From CAZNNH01 sp964574335 (lineage in GTDB: Bacteria > Acidobacteriota > Vicinamibacteria > Fen-336), in assembly GCA_964574335.1 (NCBI GenBank), contig CAZNNH010000203.1:1-10616 (forward strand): a stretch of 10,616 bases of DNA, in the 5' to 3' direction. Below are positions 5,746 through 10,616 of the stretch, piece after piece. Within the stretch, counting starts at the first letter, position 1; each line of letters begins with the position of its first letter. Made by a program: the position numbers and the translations under genes. Under the pieces are notes generated by a model. That model was given only the letters and a program-made list of their open reading frames with translations, ran no database searches and was not told where the DNA came from.

Positions 5746-6936
5746 ATGCTTAGCGTGCTGCCGGGCGTCCAAGGCTTCATGTACCCCAACGAGGTCGAGC
5801 TCCAGTGGGGCGTCCTGATCGTGCTCTACCCCTACATCACCGGCCTGGTGGCCGGCGCCTTCATCCTGGCGTCGCTGGAGCGGGTCTTCCGCGTCGAGGC
5901 GGTCAAGCCCACCTACCGTCTGGCCCTGCTCACCGCGCTGGCCTTCCTGCTGGTGGCGCCGCTGCCGCTCCAGCTCCACCTGGGCCGCCCCGAGCGCTCG
6001 CTGGAGATGTACGTGACGCCGCACACCTCCTCGGCGATGGCGATGTTCGGCTTCGTCTACCTCTGGTACCTGATGGCGGTGCTGCTGCTCGAGCTCTGGC
6101 TCGAGTACCGCCGCGACATCGTGCGGCTGGCCGACGAGGCCCGGGTCCCGCTACGCTGGCTCTACCGGGCGCTCACCCTTGGCTCCCGCAACGTCAGCCC
6201 GGCAGCGCTGGCCATCGACGAGCGGGCGAGCTTCCTGGTGACGCTGGTGGGGATCCCTTCGGCCTTCCTGCTCCACGGCTACGTGGGCTTCATCTTCGGG
6301 TCGGTCAAGGCCAACCCCTGGTGGTCCACGCCGCTGATGCCCGTCGTCTTCCTCTTCTCCGCCATCGTCTCCGGGATCGCGGTGGTGCTGCTGCTCTACA
6401 TGCTGCTGACCTGGCTCCGCGGCGTCTCCCTCGACATGCGCTGCCTCGACACCATCGGCCGCTACCTGCTCTACTCGTTCATCATCGACTTCTCCCTGGA
6501 GATGCTCGACCTGCTGCACCGGATCTACGAGGCCGACGAGTCCTTCAAGAGCCTCGACTTCATGGTCCACACCCGCCTCTACACCTCCCAGGTGATCCTG
6601 CAGATCATGGTGGGAACGCTGCTGCCGATCGGCCTGCTGGCGCTCTCCCAGGTCGTCTCGCTGAGCGAGAAGGCGCGCCAGGGGCTCTACGCGGTGGCCG
6701 GCCTCTTGACCCTGATGGGCATCTTCGCCATGCGCTGGAACGTGGTGATCGGGGGGCAGCTCTTCTCCAAGAGCTTCCTCGGCTACACCACCTACAAGAT
6801 GGAGTTCGCGACCCGGGAAGGTCTGCTGCCAGCGGTCCTGCTGATGCTGCTGCCGTTCGTGATCCTCTGGGCGCTGGTGCGCCTCTTCCCACCCTGGCCG
6901 GAGGAGGAGGCGGCGGCTCCCCAGACGGTGGCGTAG
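5746..6936 (+). CDS. nrfD: NrfD/PsrC-family integral membrane quinol subunit
   Basis: A 396-residue inner-membrane protein that binds quinone/quinol and passes electrons to the iron-sulfur subunit; the symbol is a family label. About nine hydrophobic helices are visible (about 20-43, 58-77, 97-120, 161-185, 196-224, 236-256, 281-303, 312-333, 360-380). Family hallmarks include LHLGRPER (77-84), LLHGYVGFIFGSVKANPWW (175-193), FLFSAIVSGIA (202-212) and the late RWNVVIGGQ (330-338). The length fits the PsrC/QrcD/ActC-like branch of about 390-420 residues rather than the shorter NrfD proper. The frame is open upstream across the preceding gene, but ATG 5746 is preceded by a well-placed AGGAG and begins a natural N-terminus. 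With the two upstream genes it forms a cytochrome-FeS-NrfD module. Whether it oxidises menaquinol or reduces quinone, and whether it pumps protons, cannot be told from the sequence. Confidence 0.93.
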   Translation: MLSVLPGVQGFMYPNEVELQWGVLIVLYPYITGLVAGAFILASLERVFRVEAVKPTYRLALLTALAFLLVAPLPLQLHLGRPERSLEMYVTPHTSSAMAMFGFVYLWYLMAVLLLELWLEYRRDIVRLADEARVPLRWLYRALTLGSRNVSPAALAIDERASFLVTLVGIPSAFLLHGYVGFIFGSVKANPWWSTPLMPVVFLFSAIVSGIAVVLLLYMLLTWLRGVSLDMRCLDTIGRYLLYSFIIDFSLEMLDLLHRIYEADESFKSLDFMVHTRLYTSQVILQIMVGTLLPIGLLALSQVVSLSEKARQGLYAVAGLLTLMGIFAMRWNVVIGGQLFSKSFLGYTTYKMEFATREGLLPAVLLMLLPFVILWALVRLFPPWPEEEAAAPQTVA

Positions 6937-6947
6937 TGCCTTCGCCG

Positions 6948-6972
6948 GGACCGAGGCCGCAGCCTCGGGTCC
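6948..6972 (+). other. GC-rich hairpin between the NrfD gene and the downstream membrane gene
   Basis: CCGAGGC (6951-6957) pairs perfectly with GCCTCGG (6962-6968) around a CGCA tetraloop. Three further pairs (6948-6950 with 6970-6972) form if G6969 is bulged, giving about ten base pairs. No U-tract follows; the next bases are the Shine-Dalgarno GAGGAGGG of the next gene. It is therefore not a standard intrinsic terminator. It may protect the 3' end of the upstream message or tune expression of the next gene. Confidence 0.5.
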
Positions 6973-6980
6973 GAGGAGGG
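6973..6980 (+). promoter_or_regulatory. Strong Shine-Dalgarno GAGGAGGG pointing to a non-standard start
   Basis: GAGGAGGG lies right after the hairpin. In the frame of the downstream membrane-protein gene, the codon at normal spacing (eight bases after GGAGG) is ACG at 6988; no ATG, GTG or TTG lies in frame between the NrfD stop and 7030. GTG at 6980 is in another frame, overlaps the SD itself and gives an Arg/Pro-rich shadow peptide. Confidence 0.5.
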
Positions 6981-6987
6981 TGAGACC

Positions 6988-8730
6988 ACGGCCGAGACCC
7001 CGCAGGACGTCGCCCGTCGCCTGGAGGCCGTGGAGCGGGAGCTCGCCGGCGTGCGTGAGCGCCTGGAGCGCCTCGAACGTCGGTCGCCCGAGACGGTTGC
7101 CGCATCGACCGCCCCGTCGCCGCTCGAGCCATCCGTCGGGGTCCCCGCCGGCCTTCCGAGCGGGATCCCGGCCCTGGCTGGCCGGATGCTGCTGGCGCTG
7201 GCCGGCGGCTACCTGATACGGGCCCTCACCGAGAGCGCGCTGCTGGCGCCGCTGGCCGGCACCTTGCTCGGCCTCGCCTACGCGCTGGTGTGGGCGCTGC
7301 TCTCGGATCGGGCCGCCGGGCGGGGTCACCGGCTGGCGGCCGGCTTCCACGGCCTGACCGGGGTCCTGCTCGCCTATCCGCTGGTGCTCGAGTCGGCGGC
7401 GCGCTTCCGGACCATCTCGCCGAGCCAGGCGGCGCTTTTGCTGTCGATCGCCGCCGCCACCCAGGTCACCGTGGCCCGCCGCCGGGAGCTGGCGCCGCTG
7501 GCCTGGCTTTCGGTGCTGGCGGCGCTCTTCACCCTGATGGCGCTCCTCGTCTCCACCCACGCCGTGCTGGCCACCGTCTTCGCCCTGCTGTTCCTGGCGG
7601 CGCTGGCCGAGGGGCTCGCCGTCGAGGGCCGCTGGCTGGGGCTGCGGGTGCCGATCGCGGTGGTGCTGGACGGCGTGCTGCTGCTGATGGTGCTGGTGCT
7701 GCGGCGGGAGTCGGGGCTGCCATCCGGCTACCCACCGCTGGCCTCCAGCGCCGCGCTCTCGGCGCTCCTGCTGACGCCGGCCCTCTACATGATCGGCGTG
7801 GTGGTCCGCACCATCCGCCTCCGGCGTGCGGTCCACGCCTTCGCCGTCATCCAGGGGACCGCCGGGCTGCTGATCGGCCTGGGCGGCGCCTTCGGTCTGC
7901 TCACCTCGGCGGGTGGCTCGGCCGCCCCGTTGGCGCTGGCCACCCTGCTGCTGGCCACCCTGTGCTACGGGACCGCCTTCCTCGTCGTCGAGCGCCGGCA
8001 CGGCCACCGCCGCAACTTCTACTTCTACACCACCGCAGGTGGCCTGCTGGCGCTTACCGGCACCGGGCTGCTTCTCTCCGGAATGGTCCTCGGCCTCAGC
8101 CTCACGTGGGGCACGCTGGCGCTGGGCGCCGCCGCGCTGGGGCGGCACCCTCGTCGCACCACGCTGCGCTACCACGCCGTCATCTTCCTGGCGGCCCTGG
8201 TGGTCGAGTCGGGTGCGGCGCGCGAGGCGCTCGGGGTGTTCGGGGTCTCGAGCGACGGCTCGACGTCGGCTGCCTGGCTGTTGCTCTCGCTGGCGTTGGG
8301 CCTCGGTTGCCTGGCGCTGCTGGCGAACCCTGGGCGTGGCGAGGGCCTCGCGGAGAGCCTGCCACAGGCATTGGCGGCCGCCCTCGTGGCGCTGCCGCTC
8401 GGCGGGATCCTGGTGGCGACGCTGGACGGCGGGCTGCTCTCCTGGCTCGGTGACGACGCCGCCAAGGGTGCGGCGCTGCGGACGGGCGTGCTGGCGGCGC
8501 TTTCGCTGCTGGCCGCCGCCGGATCCCGCCGGGTGCGCGAGCTGAGCTTCCTGGTCTACCCGCTGCTGGCGCTCGGAGGCCTCAAGCTCCTGGCGCAGGA
8601 CCTGCCGCTGGGCCGCCCGGCCACGCTGGTGGTCAGCCTGATGCTGTACGGGGGGGCGCTGATCGGCGCCCCGCGCGTCTCGCGCCGGGCGGAGCCGCCG
8701 GATCGGTCCGGTCAGCGCTCGGCCGGATAG
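6988..8730 (+). CDS. Large multi-pass membrane protein of unknown function (DUF2339-like)
   Basis: I do not recognise a function. From the ACG at 6988 it would be 580 residues; from the first conventional start, GTG 7030, 566. The N-terminus is a charged coiled coil (VARRLEAVERELAGVRERLERLERR) that already begins upstream of GTG 7030, which argues for the earlier start. GTG 7030 also has its only GGAGG two bases away, too close. A Ser/Pro-rich linker follows, then a long run of about 14-16 hydrophobic helices from GIPALAGRMLLALAGGYLIRAL to GRPATLVVSLMLYGGALIGAP, broken by short Arg-rich loops. A coiled coil plus many helices is the layout of DUF2339-type predicted membrane proteins. No catalytic motif was seen. 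It follows the NrfD gene after 51 bp on the same strand and may be co-transcribed. Its last 19 bp overlap the convergent beta-helix gene. Coding is certain, function is not, and the exact start is uncertain. Confidence 0.8.
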   Translation, partial: TAETPQDVARRLEAVERELAGVRERLERLERRSPETVAASTAPSPLEPSVGVPAGLPSGIPALAGRMLLALAGGYLIRALTESALLAPLAGTLLGLAYALVWALLSDRAAGRGHRLAAGFHGLTGVLLAYPLVLESAARFRTISPSQAALLLSIAAATQVTVARRRELAPLAWLSVLAALFTLMALLVSTHAVLATVFALLFLAALAEGLAVEGRWLGLRVPIAVVLDGVLLLMVLVLRRESGLPSGYPPLASSAALSALLLTPALYMIGVVVRTIRLRRAVHAFAVIQGTAGLLIGLGGAFGLLTSAGGSAAPLALATLLLATLCYGTAFLVVERRHGHRRNFYFYTTAGGLLALTGTGLLLSGMVLGLSLTWGTLALGAAALGRHPRRTTLRYHAVIFLAALVVESGAAREALGVFGVSSDGSTSAAWLLLSLALGLGCLALLANPGRGEGLAESLPQALAAALVALPLGGILVATLDGGLLSWLGDDAAKGAALRTGVLAALSLLAAAGSRRVRELSFLVYPLLALGGLKLLAQDLPLGRPATLVVSLMLYGGALIGAPRVSRRAEPPDRSGQRSAG

Positions 8731-10547
8731 GCTCCCGGCGTACGTGAGGCGACCGGTTTCCAGTCGGCCAGCTCACGGACCGCGGCGGGCACCGGGTCTT
8801 CCGCGAGCGTTGCGGGGAGCGGCCCCACCGGCTGATAGTTGTCGAGCTCCGGGCTCTTGAAGAGCGCACCCACGTAGCCGTTCGCCGAGCGGCCGTGAGG
8901 CTCCAAGCTCGGGTACCGTCGGCTCAGCTCCTCCGGAGAGGTCACCTCGGTGAGGCACGGATCCCCCTCGACCGGGCTCCACACGATCATGGGCCGCGAC
9001 GAGGCCGCGCCGCGGCGAACGTAGAGGTTGCCGTCGAGCCGGCCGAGCTGTGGCTCCGTGAGGCGCCCGCAGAGCGAAGGGGTCTGCTCCACGCTCAGAA
9101 GCGGCCTCTCGAACCCCTCGTCGGCGACCAGCAGGTTGCCGACGAAGACGTGGCCGTCGCGCTCGGCGACGTCGGGTCCGGTGGCCGGATGCCAGCCGAA
9201 GTGGTCGCCGGCGGCGCTGCGGGGCGTGCGCTCGAACGACGCTACCGAGTCGACCAGGGTGTTCTGATAGACCAGGACGTCGGAGCTGTTGAGCACCCGG
9301 ATCCCCTTGTCGCACTTGATGAAGACGTTGCCGGCCGCCACCGCCCCCTTGGAGATCTCGAAGAAGAAGCCATCCAGGGCGCCCTCGACCCAGTTGTCGA
9401 CGAACACGCCGCCGACGTTGCCCACGTCGTACCAGATGCCGTTCGATTCGGGCAGGTCGATCACCAGGTTGTCGCGGCAGGTGACCCGGTGCGACTGGTT
9501 GAAGATCTTCACCGCCGCCGGATAGTACCCGGTGATGTGCTCGATGTTGTTGCGGCGGAAGATGTTCTTCTCCAGCAGCACGTCGGATGATGCGATCACG
9601 TAGATCCCCTCGGTGCTGGTGTCGCTGATCAGGGAGTGGCGGATGACCAGAGAGTCGCCGCGCAGGTAGGCGGCCACCCGGGAGCAGTAGCTGATGGTCA
9701 CGTTCTCGAGGACGGTGCCCACCACGTCCTTGCCGAAGGTGGCGGGCTCGGCCGGCCCCTCCGGCTCGGTGCCCTCCACCTCCAGCGCCCGGTAGGCGTA
9801 CTGGGTGAAGGTGATGCCCCGGATCACCGGGCCCTTTCGGTCGGAGACCTTTCCGTGCACCGGCGCGGTGGTGCGGACCAGCGCGCTGTCGTGGGCGGTG
9901 ATCTCGACCCGGCGGTCCTTGGGATCGACGGCGATGTAGACGTATCCCCCTTCGTAGTCGATGGAGTAGGTGTGGGCGTCGAGGCCGCCCTCCCACTCGG
10001 CGGACTGGAGGAGCTCCCCGTCGATGAAGACCATGTCGTTGTTGAAGCGGTGGAGCGGGGTGCGCATCCCCTCCCGGTTCCGGCGCCACCAGCCGGCCGG
10101 CTTCTCCGGGAAGAGGCGCTTCCACGGGGTGCGCCAGACGCCGTCACGAAGGGTCTCCCACTCCGAGGCCACCTCGGTGCCCTTCAAGACCGGAGCCTCG
10201 TCGCGATAGGGCTGGAGGGTGATCCCCTGGTTGAGCCTCAGGCCGCCGGTTCGATACGTCCCGCCCCGCATCACCACGACGTCCCCGGTCACCACCCGCT
10301 CGATGGCCGACTCGAGCGTGGTCGGCCGATCCAGGCCGCCGCCCGACGCCTCCGGCTTGCCGTCCGGGGCCACGTAGTAGACGTGGGCCGCGTCGCTGCG
10401 GATCTCGTAGGTCCGCGAGACCGGACCGTACGGTCCGCCCGACGGCTGAGCCGTCGCCGTCGCGGGCCCCCACGCGGACAGGGCGAGCAGGCAGCCAGCG
10501 GCCAGCCATCGAGGCGTCGTGGTCTCACCAACCCGGCCATCGGGCAT
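8712..10547 (-). CDS. Secreted right-handed parallel beta-helix protein (polysaccharide-lyase/DUF1565-like)
   Basis: A 611-residue exported protein, complete in the window. The signal peptide has a hydrophobic core at about 14-27 (WLAAGCLLALSAWG) and probable cleavage after ATATA. A mature N-terminal module has HVYYVAPDGKPEASGGG and GDVVVMRGGTYR (89-99), the usual opening of DUF1565/pectate-lyase-like beta-helix proteins. A Trp/Arg-rich segment (about 129-165) and a small beta region precede the main helix of short N/V/I/G-rich rungs (about 235-435), e.g. GTVLENVTISYCSR, SSDVLLEKNIFRRNN and SDVLVYQNTLVDS. The segment NGIWYDVGN ... GFFFEISKGA (369-402) resembles rungs of carbohydrate-active beta-helix enzymes. 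ATG 10547 has AGGGAA four bases upstream on this strand. It is likely a lyase, hydrolase or binding protein for an acidic polysaccharide, but the catalytic residues cannot be named. It is transcribed towards the membrane-protein gene and appears to be an independent unit. Confidence 0.85.
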   Translation of the reverse strand: MPDGRVGETTTPRWLAAGCLLALSAWGPATATAQPSGGPYGPVSRTYEIRSDAAHVYYVAPDGKPEASGGGLDRPTTLESAIERVVTGDVVVMRGGTYRTGGLRLNQGITLQPYRDEAPVLKGTEVASEWETLRDGVWRTPWKRLFPEKPAGWWRRNREGMRTPLHRFNNDMVFIDGELLQSAEWEGGLDAHTYSIDYEGGYVYIAVDPKDRRVEITAHDSALVRTTAPVHGKVSDRKGPVIRGITFTQYAYRALEVEGTEPEGPAEPATFGKDVVGTVLENVTISYCSRVAAYLRGDSLVIRHSLISDTSTEGIYVIASSDVLLEKNIFRRNNIEHITGYYPAAVKIFNQSHRVTCRDNLVIDLPESNGIWYDVGNVGGVFVDNWVEGALDGFFFEISKGAVAAGNVFIKCDKGIRVLNSSDVLVYQNTLVDSVASFERTPRSAAGDHFGWHPATGPDVAERDGHVFVGNLLVADEGFERPLLSVEQTPSLCGRLTEPQLGRLDGNLYVRRGAASSRPMIVWSPVEGDPCLTEVTSPEELSRRYPSLEPHGRSANGYVGALFKSPELDNYQPVGPLPATLAEDPVPAAVRELADWKPVASRTPGAYPAER

Positions 10548-10616
10548 CAGGTTCCCTTTCTGTACGCGGCGCCCGAAGTGAATTCGGTCGCCGCTATCAA
10601 GCGGGGGGCTCCCGCC

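Noticed and set aside
6948..6972. Intrinsic terminator after the NrfD gene
   Set aside because: The hairpin is good but no U-tract follows; the next bases are a purine-rich ribosome-binding site.
6980..7216. GTG-started 78-codon frame right at the strong Shine-Dalgarno
   Set aside because: The GTG overlaps the Shine-Dalgarno and the product is Arg/Pro/Ser shadow sequence; the membrane-protein frame fits far better.
6151..8175. Long minus-strand open frame of 674 codons opposite the NrfD and membrane-protein genes
   Set aside because: The translation is Gln/Gly/Arg/His-rich low-complexity sequence without domain features, as expected opposite GC-rich genes. The + strand carries clear family motifs.
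10484..10498. Lipoprotein cleavage site LAAGC in the beta-helix protein
   Set aside because: The cysteine lies too early in the hydrophobic core, and an Ala-x-Ala type site after ATATA fits a normal signal peptide better.
10548..10616. Promoter or small hairpins (CCGAA/TTCGG, CCGCT/AGCGG) upstream of the beta-helix gene
   Set aside because: The stems are only 5 bp and no convincing -35/-10 pair is visible. The interval is short and cut by the window end.

Overview
This is a GC-rich, gene-dense stretch of about 10.6 kb, apparently from a diderm (outer-membrane) bacterium. The TonB-dependent receptor, the membrane-anchored multihaem cytochrome with a quinol module, and the large multi-pass membrane protein with an N-terminal coiled coil together suggest Acidobacteriota (possibly Thermoanaerobaculia), with Myxococcota or Desulfobacterota as alternatives. 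This placement rests on gene style and base composition only. No RNA genes, insertion sequences, CRISPR arrays or phage genes were seen, and no gene-free stretch exceeds 300 bases.

Region 1 (1-4414, + strand) is a tightly packed five-gene uptake operon. It contains a TonB-dependent outer-membrane receptor (5' end outside the window), the S (substrate-binding) component of an energy-coupling-factor (ECF) transporter, a class I SAM-dependent methyltransferase, the ECF T (transmembrane coupling) component and the ECF A (ATPase) component. Consecutive genes overlap by ATGA, GTGA, GTGA and then 13 bp, so they are very likely translated together. Read as one unit, the receptor would bring a scarce compound across the outer membrane, the ECF complex would carry it across the inner membrane, and the methyltransferase may modify it or respond to it. 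The substrate is unknown. Candidates are a metal chelate, a tetrapyrrole, a corrinoid or another cofactor precursor. This is the most interesting part of the window.

Region 2 (4484-6936, + strand) is a three-gene respiratory module: a membrane-anchored tetrahaem cytochrome c, a Tat-exported ferredoxin-like protein with four [4Fe-4S] clusters, and an NrfD/PsrC-type integral membrane quinol-handling subunit. It would pass electrons between the quinone pool and periplasmic carriers. No catalytic molybdopterin or terminal-reductase subunit is present in the window. A 69-bp, relatively AT-rich gap separates it from region 1 and may hold its promoter.

Region 3 (6988 or 7030 to 8730, + strand) encodes a large multi-pass membrane protein of unknown function with a DUF2339-like look. 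Its best start appears to be a rare ACG codon behind a strong Shine-Dalgarno sequence. The gene follows a GC-rich hairpin.

Region 4 (8712-10547, - strand) encodes a secreted right-handed parallel beta-helix protein of the polysaccharide-lyase/DUF1565 type. It converges on, and overlaps by 19 bp, the end of the membrane-protein gene.
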